Assembly (NCBI RefSeq): GCF_003325355.1
Contig: NZ_CP030850.1
Coordinates: 1,984,001-2,048,000, forward strand
Direction of reading: 5' to 3'
Origin: Runella rosea
GTDB taxonomy: Bacteria; Bacteroidota; Bacteroidia; Cytophagales; Spirosomataceae
Length of the DNA stretch: 64,000 nt
Part shown: one piece after another, positions 1-8,390 of the stretch
Layout: every line of letters starts with the position of its first letter
Numbering within the stretch: position 1 is the stretch's first letter
Position numbers and translations under genes: made by a program
The notes under the pieces: generated by a model
What the model was told of the DNA's origin: nothing
The model's database searches: none
Seen by the model: the letters and a program-made list of their open reading frames with translations, nothing else

Positions 1-423
1 CGTCTGCACTACCTTTCCGTCGGTTTGCCCAGCCAGCTCTTTCATAGCCAGACCCATTACTTTGCCCATGTCTGATGGAGCTTTTGCACCTACGCGGTCA
101 ATAATTTCCTGAAGTTTGGTTTTTACCTCATCTTCGGTGAGTTGTTTTGGCAAATATTTTTCAATAACTGCAATTTCCGCAATTTCTTTTTCAAGCAAAT
201 CGGGGCGGTTTTGCTGCTCATAAATGGCGGCAGAGTCACGGCGTTGTTTAGCGGCCTTCGTCAGCAGCTTCAATTCATCATCGGCGCTGATTCCATTGGC
301 TCCTTCTTTGGTTTCTTCCAATAAAATTAACGACTTAATGGCTCTTAATGCCCGCAACGTATCCTGATTTTTGTCGCGCATGGCTTGTTTGATGTCTTCG
401 TCTATGCGTTGTTTGAGTGACAT
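1..423 (-). CDS. GatB/YqeY domain-containing protein (partial, C-terminus cut by window edge)
   Basis: The reverse strand reads from an ATG at 423 through 141 codons without a stop to the window edge. The protein begins MSLKQRIDEDIKQAMRDK and later has the typical YqeY pieces 'LRALRAIKSLILLEE', 'YEQQNRPDLLEKE' and 'SDMGKVMGLAMKEL'. YqeY proteins are about 150 residues, so only a few residues should be missing. The family shares the helical tail domain of the GatB subunit of tRNA-dependent amidotransferase, but the role of the stand-alone protein is not established. The gene is transcribed away from tRNA-His. Confidence 0.9.
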   Translation of the reverse strand, partial: MSLKQRIDEDIKQAMRDKNQDTLRALRAIKSLILLEETKEGANGISADDELKLLTKAAKQRRDSAAIYEQQNRPDLLEKEIAEIAVIEKYLPKQLTEDEVKTKLQEIIDRVGAKAPSDMGKVMGLAMKELAGQTDGKVVQT

Positions 424-512
424 ATCTATTTGTAAATTAGAATATTAGGAATTCAGCACGTGTTTTACGCACTATAATTCATTCGCAAATCTACAAAAAA
501 ACGCGGTAAGGC

Positions 513-544
513 TTGGATTATTTAAAAGGAGTTTGCTATCTTTG
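513..544 (+). promoter_or_regulatory. promoter for tRNA-His
   Basis: A TTG (513-515) is followed after 21 bp by TATCTTTG (537-544), matching the Bacteroidota housekeeping pattern TTG / TAnnTTTG. The predicted start of transcription lies a few bases before the tRNA at 559. Confidence 0.7.
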
Positions 545-558
545 CAGCCTGAAAACAC

Positions 559-636
<78 letters not shown>

Positions 637-647
637 AATAAAATTTT

Positions 648-710
648 CAGATTGTGGTTGCGAAAGCCACGGGTTCGAGTCGCAGCGGCGAACCGTCCCG
701 TCTTCCTCCC
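648..710 (+). pseudogene. partial, interrupted duplicate of the tRNA-His 3' half
   Basis: Positions 648-680 match 588-620 of the tRNA-His gene at 28 of 33 bases, covering anticodon loop, variable loop and T arm. A 16-base insertion (681-696) follows, then 697-710 match 621-634 exactly (acceptor 3' strand). The D arm and acceptor 5' strand are missing, so this cannot fold as a tRNA. It may be a decayed tandem duplicate or a scar of integration at the tRNA 3' end. Confidence 0.75.
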
Positions 711-719
711 TTTTTAAAA

Positions 720-750
720 ATCCTGGTGCGTTGCATCAGGATTTTTTGTT
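720..750 (+). terminator. intrinsic terminator after tRNA-His
   Basis: A 10-bp stem (720-729 with 733-742, one G-T pair) with a 3-base loop runs into a T-rich tract. It lies after the tRNA remnant and before the carotenoid gene. Confidence 0.8.
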
Positions 751-797
751 TTGTATATTTCTAAAAACATTTTCCCCTTCTATCGGTTCAAAATAGT

Positions 798-1463
798 ATG
801 TATTCTTATTTAAGCCAACTTCGATCTCCAGCTGGCCAACGCGTTATTTTTATTGTGTTGCCACTCATGCACTTAGCCGGTTTTATCGGGTTACAGTACC
901 CGCCAACGCAAGCGCTTTTCAAAGCACTGGTTCCTTTTCACCTGCTGAGTTCATTAGCGCTATTGTTGCTTTTTCATACCGAATGGAACAAAAATATGTT
1001 TATTTTTTGCACAGTAGCTTACTTTGTCGGATTTACGATTGAAGCTTTGGGCGTACATACAGGTCTCATTTTCGGTCAATATCATTACGGCGCAACCCTA
1101 GGATGGAAATTCGTCGAAATTCCTTTGGTAATTGGTGCCAATTGGCTTGTACTTATCTATTGCGCAGGAGTGGTGGCAAATACATGGAGTCAAGCCCCAT
1201 TGGTCAAAACACTCCTCGCGGCAACGGTGGTGGTAGTGCTGGATGTTTTAATTGAACCCGTTGCCATCCGATTGGATTTCTGGCAATGGACCGACAATAC
1301 AGTGCCTTTGCAAAACTACCTAGCTTGGTATATGGTTGCCTTTGGTTTATTGTGGTTGTTTTATAAACTTCCATTTCACAAACAAAATCGATTGGCGGGA
1401 TTATTACTGATCTGCCAATTCGCTTTTTTTTTATCCCACAACGTCGCTTACTTTATTGAATAA
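798..1463 (+). CDS. CruF-like carotenoid biosynthesis protein (DUF422)
   Basis: This is a 221-residue hydrophobic protein with about seven membrane segments. The central motif 'GFTIEALGVHTGLIFGQYHY', followed by 'LGWKFVEIPLVIGANWLV', is characteristic of the DUF422/CruF family. Characterised members add water across the end double bond of acyclic carotenoids (C-1',2' hydratase), a step toward monocyclic pigments such as myxol or saproxanthin. The next gene encodes a B12-dependent, CarH-like regulator, which supports a link to carotenoid control. No other carotenoid genes lie in the window. The substrate is not determined by sequence. Confidence 0.85.
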   Translation: MYSYLSQLRSPAGQRVIFIVLPLMHLAGFIGLQYPPTQALFKALVPFHLLSSLALLLLFHTEWNKNMFIFCTVAYFVGFTIEALGVHTGLIFGQYHYGATLGWKFVEIPLVIGANWLVLIYCAGVVANTWSQAPLVKTLLAATVVVVLDVLIEPVAIRLDFWQWTDNTVPLQNYLAWYMVAFGLLWLFYKLPFHKQNRLAGLLLICQFAFFLSHNVAYFIE

Positions 1464-1531
1464 CAACTATTTAAAAACATTTTTAAGCGCAGGTAGTTCT
1501 ATGAATGACGATGTTGTTATGGTACTTTTAA

Positions 1532-1546
1532 CGATATTATTTATCG
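1532..1546. promoter_or_regulatory. small inverted repeat upstream of the CarH-like gene
   Basis: CGATA and TATCG are separated by 5 bases (1532-1536 and 1542-1546) in the 178-bp gap between the carotenoid gene and the regulator. It could be an operator for the MerR-type regulator. Such short palindromes also arise by chance. Confidence 0.25.
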
Positions 1547-1641
1547 ACAACCATATAGACTTTTCAGTCGTTATTACAACTACTTTTTAGCTCAATTGTG
1601 GACGCAGCTATCAATCACTTTGGTAAATTTTAAAGCAGACG

Positions 1642-2517
1642 ATGAGCCATTATTCTATCCGAGATTTAGAGCAGCTTTCTGGAATCAAAGCGCACACGTT
1701 GCGTATCTGGGAGCAACGCTATAACATCATTCAGCCCAAACGTACGGATACCAACATCCGTATGTATGACGACCACGACCTTAAATTAGTCCTCAATATC
1801 TCGTTACTCAAAGACCACGGGTTCAAAATATCTGAGATTTCAAAATTACCGCTTGACGAGATGGCCAAAGAAGTCATTGCCATTTCGGACAAAAAACTAA
1901 ATTATCCCGACCAAATTCACGCCCTTACCATTTCAATGATTGATTTGGACGAAGAGCGTTTTGAGAAAATCATCAGTACCAATTTTTTGCAGTTTGGGTT
2001 TGAGAATACGATGCTCAATATTATTTATCCTTTTTTGAGTCGTGTCGGAACCCTCTGGATGACTGGCTCCATCGGGCCCGCCCAAGAGCACTTCATGAGC
2101 AACCTCATTCGCCAAAAAGTAATTGTGGCCATTGATGGACAAGTGATTAAACACCGTCCCGATGTTAAGAAGTTTTTGTTGTATTTACCCGAAGGGGAAT
2201 TGCACGAAATCGGGCTTCTTTTTGCTACTTATGTGATTCGTTCGCGCAACCACAAAGTGATTTATCTGGGACAAACGCTGCCTTTCAATGAATTGATTTT
2301 TGCCCACGAGGTACACAAACCCGATTTTATTTTCTCGATACTCACTTCAGTGCCTGCCAACGAAGAGGTACAACCCTACGTTGACAGGCTATGTAGTCAG
2401 TTTCCTGAGACTCAAATTTTATTGACGGGTTATCAAGTAGTCGGTCAGGACATTCAAACGGGCCCCAATGCCGCTATTATCAACAAAACCGAAGATTTAG
2501 TAGATTATCTTCATTAA
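1642..2517 (+). CDS. MerR-family regulator with B12-binding domain (CarH/LitR-like)
   Basis: The 291-residue protein has an N-terminal MerR helix-turn-helix (about 1-70, 'YSIRDLEQLSGIKAHTLRIW EQRY'), a helical cap domain with the Wx9EH motif (W near 139, 'WMTGSIGPAQEH'), and a Rossmann B12-binding domain with ExHxxG ('ELHEIG', near 187-192). These are the signatures of CarH photoreceptors, which use adenosylcobalamin as chromophore and repress carotenoid genes in the dark. Adjacency to a CruF-like gene fits this. It overlaps the stop of hldD by 4 bp (convergent). Light sensing itself is inferred; LitR-type members can control other genes. Confidence 0.87.
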   Translation: MSHYSIRDLEQLSGIKAHTLRIWEQRYNIIQPKRTDTNIRMYDDHDLKLVLNISLLKDHGFKISEISKLPLDEMAKEVIAISDKKLNYPDQIHALTISMIDLDEERFEKIISTNFLQFGFENTMLNIIYPFLSRVGTLWMTGSIGPAQEHFMSNLIRQKVIVAIDGQVIKHRPDVKKFLLYLPEGELHEIGLLFATYVIRSRNHKVIYLGQTLPFNELIFAHEVHKPDFIFSILTSVPANEEVQPYVDRLCSQFPETQILLTGYQVVGQDIQTGPNAAIINKTEDLVDYLH

Positions 2518-3479
2518 TAATATTTATCAACCATCAAATAATTCTGAACGTAGTCTTTCACACCTTCTTCAAGGGTATGGAAAGGCTTTGTGTAGCCAAT
2601 AGAACGAAGTTTGTTCATGTTGGCTTGGGTAAAATACTGGTATTTGTCGCGGATATCGGCGGGGGTATCCACAAAATTAATCTGGGGTTCTAAGCCCATT
2701 GCCTCAAAGGTATTGGTCGCTAGGTCTACAAACGTCCGCGCTTTTCCGCTTCCCAGATTATAGATACCAGAGTTGCGACGATGGTGCATCAAAAACGAAC
2801 AAACCTCTACCACGTCTTTTACGTACACAAAATCCCGCATTTGCTCTCCATCCTTAAAATCAGGATGATGGGATTTGAACAAACGCATCTGTTTGGTATC
2901 CTTGATTTGGTGATACGCGTGAAAAATAACCGAAGCCATTCGGCCTTTGTGGTATTCATTCGGCCCGTATACGTTAAAAAACTTCAACCCTGCCCAGAAA
3001 AAAGGCTTCTTTTCTTGCTGCAACGCCCAATTATCGAAGTCATTTTTTGACTCTCCATAAGGATTGAGCGGCTTCAATTTGGGAATCAGCAACTCATTGT
3101 CGTCGTAGCCCAACTCACCCAAACCATACGTAGCCGCCGAAGAGGCATACACGAGCGGGATTTGATAATCAATGCACTTTTGCCAAATCTGCTGCGAATA
3201 GCGTACGTTCAATTCGTCAAAAACCGCATAGTCAAATTCGGTGGTATCTGTGCGGGCTCCAATGTGAAAAATGAACTCTACATCGTAGTAATTTTGGTCT
3301 AGCCATTCAAAAAACGACTCGCGTTCGACCCGTTCCTGAATCTTTTTTCCGTCTAAATTGTGCGACTTTTCAATCTTCGAAAAATCATCAACTGCAATTA
3401 TAAAATTGAAGTTTTCTTCGTTGAGCTTACTGATAAGACAGCTTCCGATAAAGCCCGCAGCCCCCGTGACAATAATCAT
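2514..3479 (-). CDS. hldD: ADP-L-glycero-D-manno-heptose 6-epimerase
   Basis: The 321-residue extended short-chain dehydrogenase starts with the NAD(P) motif GxxGxxG at residues 6-12 ('VTGAAGFIGSCL'). It has the substrate serine region 'YASSAATYG' and the catalytic YxxxK near 141-145 ('YGESKNDFDNW'). Pieces such as 'LKFFNVYGPNEYHKGRMASV' and 'MRDFVYVKDVV' are typical of HldD/RfaD. The enzyme makes the heptose donor for the LPS inner core in the cytoplasm. It is transcribed alone and convergent with the CarH-like gene. Confidence 0.95.
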   Translation of the reverse strand: MIIVTGAAGFIGSCLISKLNEENFNFIIAVDDFSKIEKSHNLDGKKIQERVERESFFEWLDQNYYDVEFIFHIGARTDTTEFDYAVFDELNVRYSQQIWQKCIDYQIPLVYASSAATYGLGELGYDDNELLIPKLKPLNPYGESKNDFDNWALQQEKKPFFWAGLKFFNVYGPNEYHKGRMASVIFHAYHQIKDTKQMRLFKSHHPDFKDGEQMRDFVYVKDVVEVCSFLMHHRRNSGIYNLGSGKARTFVDLATNTFEAMGLEPQINFVDTPADIRDKYQYFTQANMNKLRSIGYTKPFHTLEEGVKDYVQNYLMVDKYY

Positions 3480-3558
3480 ACTGATAGCTTATGATAAGGC
3501 GTTTAATTAGTGGGTTTCAAATGGTTAGGTATGGTAAAAATACCTAGTAAAATATTTA

Positions 3559-3566
3559 CAAAGGTA
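3559..3566 (-). promoter_or_regulatory. candidate -7 element for hldD
   Basis: On the minus strand the sequence reads TACCTTTG, fitting TAnnTTTG, about 80 bp before the hldD start codon. No TTG lies at ideal distance, so only the -7 part is supported. The rest of the gap 3480-3746 holds the plus-strand promoter listed next and nothing else visible. Confidence 0.4.
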
Positions 3567-3651
3567 GATAATAATTTGAACAAAAAAACAGTTAAAATTC
3601 GTGGAATAAATGGTACTTTTTAAAGAATTAAAGTTCATTTACAAAGAACTT

Positions 3652-3680
3652 TTGGAAACGAGTTTTTGGTCGTAATTTTG
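3652..3680 (+). promoter_or_regulatory. promoter for the pterin synthase gene
   Basis: TTG (3652-3654), 18 bp, then TAATTTTG (3673-3680) fits the Bacteroidota promoter pattern. The predicted leader before the ATG at 3747 is about 60 bases. Confidence 0.55.
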
Positions 3681-3746
3681 TCGAAAATTAATACTGAAAA
3701 GTAAAGGCAGCGGGCTACTTCGCTTACTGCATATTCTTAAATTTAT

Positions 3747-4166
3747 ATGGTGTACGTAACACGTAAAGAACATTTTAACGCTGCTCACCGGGTCTATAAC
3801 CCGAGTTGGTCGGATGAAAAAAATACGGAAGTATTCGGGATTTGTGCCAACCCTAACTTTCATGGGCACAATTTTGAACTGATAGTAACCGTCAAAGGAA
3901 AAATCAACCCCGATACTGGCTTTGTGGTAGACATGAAATTGCTGGGCAATCTGATGAAAACCGCCGTTATTGATAAAGTAGATCACCGAAATCTCAACCT
4001 TGACGTTGATTTTATGCAAGGAATCATTCCAAGTTGTGAAAACTTCATCGTGGAAATTTGGAACATTTTGGAAAAAGGTTTGATCGAGCTCGCCCCAAAT
4101 ACTAAACTGCATTATCTTAAATTGATTGAAACTCCCAAAAATTTTGTGGAGTATTACGGAGAATAA
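3747..4166 (+). CDS. 6-pyruvoyl-tetrahydropterin synthase family protein (PTPS-like)
   Basis: The 139-residue protein carries the zinc histidines in 'FNAAHRVYN' and 'HGHN', and a catalytic cysteine in 'CANPNFHGHNF'. The spacing C-x5-HGH and the stretches 'VVDMKLLGNLMK', 'DHRNLNLDVDF' and 'SCENFIVEIW' resemble animal-type 6-pyruvoyl-tetrahydropterin synthase more than QueD, where the cysteine is only four residues before the first histidine. The likely reaction is conversion of 7,8-dihydroneopterin triphosphate to pyruvoyl-tetrahydropterin. A queuosine (QueD) role cannot be excluded. No partner pterin genes are nearby. Confidence 0.85.
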   Translation: MVYVTRKEHFNAAHRVYNPSWSDEKNTEVFGICANPNFHGHNFELIVTVKGKINPDTGFVVDMKLLGNLMKTAVIDKVDHRNLNLDVDFMQGIIPSCENFIVEIWNILEKGLIELAPNTKLHYLKLIETPKNFVEYYGE

Positions 4167-4208
4167 CGTATTGTCAATCACGCTTTTTGCCAATTTAAGC
4201 CATCCATT

Positions 4209-5942
4209 TTGAACAAGTCCATCCTTCCTATTTCGTTCCTGACGGCCGCATTGGTCATCGTAGGGGTTTACCTATATTATATAAATCTTTACGCAGTCAA
4301 TATTCCTATCACGGATGATTATGACTTGGTCAGGGTCAAATACATGCTGTTGACCAATGATTTTTCTCTTTGGCAAAAAATACAGCTTTTGCTAGAGCCC
4401 GAAAACGACCATCGGATACTTGTGCCCCGCTCGATAGCGCTCTGTGTCTATGCCCTTAAGGGATACATTGACTACCGAACCCTCATCTGGATTGTCAATG
4501 GAAGCTTAATGGGAATCTTGGGCTTTTGGTTTATTAGTTTTATAAAAAGAGGATTTGTGGCGGGGTACTTTATTCCAGTATTGCTCTGGTATCTTACTCC
4601 TTTTGTGTTTGATGTAACCTTATGGGGCATCAACGGTATGCAGCATACTACGTTGAATTTATTGGTTTTTGCCACTTTTTATCTCTTGGCTTACCATCCT
4701 GCGGCAATTCCGACCCTTTTTGCGTTTATTTTGGCTTTTGCCGCCACGTTTACCAACGGAAACGGGTTTCTGGTTTTTCCAGCGGGCCTTACGATGCTGC
4801 TTTTGGCCAAAGAACGCACTAAAAGTCTGTGGTGGAGCATCGGCATGGTCGCAGCGCTGTTGGCGTATTTTCTTAATTACAGCGTAGGACAAGCAACCAA
4901 AGTGACGATTTCGGGTGAGTTTATTCAAAACCTCATCGTCAGTTTTGCGGCCCTGTCGGGAGGATGGTTGGCGGCATTTAAAGGTGCAAATCAAGACTTT
5001 TTGCTTTGGGGTGCATTTGGTATTGGCCTGATAACCTTACTCTCACTGGTTATTTGGCTGACGCTCAACACCTTTTTTTCGCCCCCAAAACCTGTCAAAA
5101 ATAAACCCTATTTTTGGGTGGGAGTCTTTGTGTTTTCAGTGTTGACCATCGGTATTATTGCCGTTTCGCGGGGAGGGCGGGATGTATATTCTGTCTTCAC
5201 TAGTCGTTATAGCCTATATCCTCTACACCTGCTGACGCTCGTTTACGTGATGCTCTTGGTCTGGAAACCCGTTTCGCGGGTGTGGATTTCGGGCGTGGCC
5301 GCCGCTTTTGGTCTGACCTTTGCGGTGGCAAGTGTGTATCAATACCAAATCGACGTTGACGTACGCCGCCGCAGTCTCGTGGCCGATCATTATAACTGGC
5401 GACAACATCACAAACTCATCACGCATTTTAGGAGCGAGTTAGCTGACTTTTTTACACAGTCCGCTTACAAAAAAGGCATTTATCGCTTTGTTGATTCGCC
5501 TTTGGCGGCGGCGGAGCCCTCCCTCGCCCAACCATTGGATACTGCTGCCCTCCAACCATTACAACTGACATTGAACAACACTTCTAAACCCGTTGACTTT
5601 TTTGGACATCCACAAACAGTTTGGCAATTTACGCTTGAAAACAATGATTGTCCTCAACCCGGATTGGGGAAAGGAAATGGGGTTTTCGTTGTCCTAAAAT
5701 CTCGTCAAAATACCACTTACTTGCTTCCCACTTGGCCGAGTCAGGCGGGAAAAAAGCAGTTTTTGGCCCGTGGAGAACTCTATCGGCCTGGTTTTAAAGT
5801 AACACTGTACAACGAGAACTTTCGACCAGGCGATTATCAAATCGGCATTTTGTACTCCACCAAAGAAGGCAATAAACTTCAGTATACCTCCAACGTGCTT
5901 CGGGTCGATTCCCTTCACGCTCAACTCCTGAAACGCCCATGA
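4209..5942 (+). CDS. polytopic membrane protein of unknown function (GT-C-like), coupled to lpxB
   Basis: This is a 577-residue protein with an N-terminal membrane segment, about eight to ten further membrane helices up to residue ~400, and a soluble C-terminal part of about 180 residues. An acidic cluster 'ITDDYD' (about 34-39) lies just after the first membrane segment, followed by 'ENDHRILVPR' (about 65-74). This resembles the first loop of GT-C type lipid-linked glycosyltransferases, but I cannot place it in a named family. The start is TTG; the next in-frame ATG (codon 46) would remove the first helix. Its TGA overlaps the lpxB ATG (ATGA), so the two are probably translated together. Confidence 0.8.
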   Translation: MNKSILPISFLTAALVIVGVYLYYINLYAVNIPITDDYDLVRVKYMLLTNDFSLWQKIQLLLEPENDHRILVPRSIALCVYALKGYIDYRTLIWIVNGSLMGILGFWFISFIKRGFVAGYFIPVLLWYLTPFVFDVTLWGINGMQHTTLNLLVFATFYLLAYHPAAIPTLFAFILAFAATFTNGNGFLVFPAGLTMLLLAKERTKSLWWSIGMVAALLAYFLNYSVGQATKVTISGEFIQNLIVSFAALSGGWLAAFKGANQDFLLWGAFGIGLITLLSLVIWLTLNTFFSPPKPVKNKPYFWVGVFVFSVLTIGIIAVSRGGRDVYSVFTSRYSLYPLHLLTLVYVMLLVWKPVSRVWISGVAAAFGLTFAVASVYQYQIDVDVRRRSLVADHYNWRQHHKLITHFRSELADFFTQSAYKKGIYRFVDSPLAAAEPSLAQPLDTAALQPLQLTLNNTSKPVDFFGHPQTVWQFTLENNDCPQPGLGKGNGVFVVLKSRQNTTYLLPTWPSQAGKKQFLARGELYRPGFKVTLYNENFRPGDYQIGILYSTKEGNKLQYTSNVLRVDSLHAQLLKRP

Positions 5943-7057
5943 AATACTATCTCATTGCAGGCGAGCGCTCGGGCGACTTACACGGGAGTAATCTTATCAA
6001 AGCCATCAAACAACACGACCCCGAAGCCGAGTTTCGGGCTTGGGGCGGTGATATGATGCAGGCCGCTGGCGCAACGCTGGTGAGGCACTACTCCGAAATG
6101 GCGTTTATGGGTTTTTGGGAAGTTGCCAAGAACTTAGGGACCATTTCAGGATTTTTGAAAGCATGCAAAGCCGACCTCCTCTCCTACCAACCCGACGTGC
6201 TGATATTAATTGATTATGCAGGTTTCAACATGCGGATGGCGCGTTTTGCCCATGAAAATGGCTTCCAGACGTTCTACTACATTTCCCCCAAAGTATGGGC
6301 GTGGAACCAAAACCGCGCCTTGAAACTCAAACGAGATGTTGACAAACTGTTTGTCATCTTTCCGTTTGAGAAAGCCTTCTTCAAACGCTTTGACTACGAG
6401 GTAGACTATGTCGGCAATCCACTATTTGATGCCATTGCCGATTTTACCCCTAATCCGAATTTCTTGGTCGAAAATAACCTCAACCCTCAAAAACCCGTCA
6501 TTGCGTTATTGCCCGGTAGCCGTCGGCAGGAAGTGGAGCAAATGCTAACGCTCATGACTTCTACCAAGCCTCAGTTTCCTGAGTATCAATACGTGATTGC
6601 TGGCGTCAGCAATTTACCGAATGAACTTTATGAACCCTTCGAAAAAGAAGGCATTAAACGCGTAACGGACCACGCTTACAATTTGCTTTCGGTGGCCACG
6701 GCGGCGCTGGTCACTTCGGGCACGGCTACGCTCGAAACCGCTCTTTTTGAAGTTCCGCAGGTAGTTTGCTACAAAACGGGGTCGCTCAGTTATTTGATTG
6801 CCAAGAATTTGATTCGTGTCCCCTACATTTCATTGGTCAATCTCGTGGCCGAAAAAGAAGCCGTAAAAGAACTGATTCAGAACGATCTGACGTCCCAACA
6901 TCTGACGGAAGAACTGCGGGCGGTATTGCCCAACGGCACGCGCCGCGAAGCCCAACTTCAGGATTATCGACACGTAAAAGCACTTTTGGGAGAAAAAGGC
7001 GCTTCCAAAAAAACGGGTGAATTGATGGTGAAGTATTTAAAAGAAGCAAAAAAATAA
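5939..7057 (+). CDS. lpxB: lipid-A-disaccharide synthase
   Basis: The 372-residue GT-B fold enzyme joins UDP-diacylglucosamine and lipid X to make the lipid A disaccharide at the inner membrane. It has the family N-terminus 'YYLIAGERSGDLHGSNLI', then 'YYISPKVWAWNQNR', 'YVGNPLFD', 'LLPGSRRQEVEQML' and 'TSGTATLETALFEVPQVVCY'. Length is normal. It overlaps the upstream membrane protein gene by 4 bp, which suggests that protein acts in envelope lipid or saccharide work. Confidence 0.96.
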   Translation: MKYYLIAGERSGDLHGSNLIKAIKQHDPEAEFRAWGGDMMQAAGATLVRHYSEMAFMGFWEVAKNLGTISGFLKACKADLLSYQPDVLILIDYAGFNMRMARFAHENGFQTFYYISPKVWAWNQNRALKLKRDVDKLFVIFPFEKAFFKRFDYEVDYVGNPLFDAIADFTPNPNFLVENNLNPQKPVIALLPGSRRQEVEQMLTLMTSTKPQFPEYQYVIAGVSNLPNELYEPFEKEGIKRVTDHAYNLLSVATAALVTSGTATLETALFEVPQVVCYKTGSLSYLIAKNLIRVPYISLVNLVAEKEAVKELIQNDLTSQHLTEELRAVLPNGTRREAQLQDYRHVKALLGEKGASKKTGELMVKYLKEAKK

Positions 7058-7073
7058 AATCCGCTCGATTTAC

Positions 7074-7613
7074 CTACCCTTTCAAGATTCCCTCCAATTC
7101 GGCCTGTTGCCGCAGGTGATGCTTAAAATGCATCTCCATGTTATGATACCACTCGCGGGCGTTGAGCCATCCAAAAATAGGGTGGATACATTTATATTCT
7201 CCCGCATCCTGTCCAACGACTTCAATTAACTTTTGAGCATCGAGTAGCACTTTTTCCAACAACGGTCCATAGGCAGCACGCGTTTTTGCCACTGGTTCGG
7301 GACCTCTCACCGCCTCAGGAATTTTGATTTTAACGGGCGGAAAACTGTTGTATTTAAAGATATTATCTCCGTATTTGTTTTTCTCTCCGCCCCATTGACC
7401 TTTGCGCTGCTCCAGGCACCTCAGGGTATTGGCCAAAAAGAAAAAATTAGAGGTAAGCACTAAATGCTCGTACATCTGCCCCAACGACCAGACATCTTCG
7501 GCCGATTTATGGGTAAATTGTTCGTCAGAATAGCGGTCAAGGGCTTCCTGATAGCCTTTAACTACCCTTTCTAAATGTTCGTAAATTTCAAGGGGCGAAA
7601 GTGAGGAGGTCAT
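7074..7613 (-). CDS. DinB family protein
   Basis: The 179-residue helical protein has DinB-type histidines: H50 in 'LGQMYEHL' and a C-terminal group in 'MEMHFKHHLRQ' (about 162-166). In this superfamily three such histidines bind a divalent metal, and members include thiol S-transferases (bacillithiol, mycothiol); the substrate here is unknown. It converges with lpxB (16 bp gap) and lies 25 bp downstream of the next minus-strand gene, so the two are probably co-transcribed. Confidence 0.8.
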   Translation of the reverse strand: MTSSLSPLEIYEHLERVVKGYQEALDRYSDEQFTHKSAEDVWSLGQMYEHLVLTSNFFFLANTLRCLEQRKGQWGGEKNKYGDNIFKYNSFPPVKIKIPEAVRGPEPVAKTRAAYGPLLEKVLLDAQKLIEVVGQDAGEYKCIHPIFGWLNAREWYHNMEMHFKHHLRQQAELEGILKG

Positions 7614-7638
7614 GATTCAATACAAGATTTAGCAGTAG

Positions 7639-8193
7639 TTATGCCTTAAGGTCTTTGGGCATTTTCAAGGATTTTAAGAATCCGTAAATAATCAGCAGTA
7701 CCGTGACGACAAACGAAAACCATTTGAGCATTTTGAAAATTTCGCAAAAACTTGCCACGGTCATCGACTGCTCAGGGTAACTTTTGAGCATTGTAATGAT
7801 GGTGATATTTTCTAAATAATCAAATACTAAAGAAACAAAAGGAAACAGGTTCACGTAGGCAAAAGGGGCATAAGACTTACGATAATACAACAAAGACAAA
7901 ATCACCGCAAACAAGCAGGAATACACAATGGGATAAACCACATCGGTGGTCATTTCAATCGTTGCATAAAAAGCGCGCGCGGCCTCTCCATATTCTTCAA
8001 CCATTTGCAAGGTGCGGGAAGGCGTAAATCCTATTGTCAAATCAATGGGTCCCAAGGTTTTACCCGATAGGGTATTCATACGTATTTCGGCATTTTTCAG
8101 AAAATAAGCTGGAAATGCAATGTATAGTACCAACAGTAAGACCAAGGTTTTCCAATTAGAAAACTGATAAAAAAACGTTGAGAGAGCTTTCAT
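7639..8193 (-). CDS. hypothetical four-helix membrane protein
   Basis: This 184-residue protein is not recognised. It has a membrane segment at about 15-33, a periplasmic-looking stretch to about 85, then three hydrophobic segments (about 88-105, 112-135, 155-172) and a basic tail 'LKSLKMPKDLKA'. It is probably the first gene of a two-gene unit with the DinB gene. The upstream gap to the divergent permease gene (8194-8573) holds only the hairpin described separately. Confidence 0.7.
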   Translation of the reverse strand: MKALSTFFYQFSNWKTLVLLLVLYIAFPAYFLKNAEIRMNTLSGKTLGPIDLTIGFTPSRTLQMVEEYGEAARAFYATIEMTTDVVYPIVYSCLFAVILSLLYYRKSYAPFAYVNLFPFVSLVFDYLENITIITMLKSYPEQSMTVASFCEIFKMLKWFSFVVTVLLIIYGFLKSLKMPKDLKA

Positions 8194-8390
8194 TTAGTCG
8201 TAGGTTTTGAGGATTTAACAAAAATTGGGAATTGAAAAGGGATAAAACCCTTTACTGGCAAGAATAATGATAAAAACAGTGTGCCAGACTCAACTACCGA
8301 CTCGGAAACTGATTTTGGCAAATAAAAAGAAAAATAGCGCATATTTTCATACGCTTCTCAAAAATTAGACCTTCGAATCGAAAAATACTA

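Noticed and set aside
3639-4193. 184-codon minus-strand frame opposite the pterin synthase gene
   Set aside because: It is the antisense of a clearly recognised gene with conserved motifs on the plus strand.
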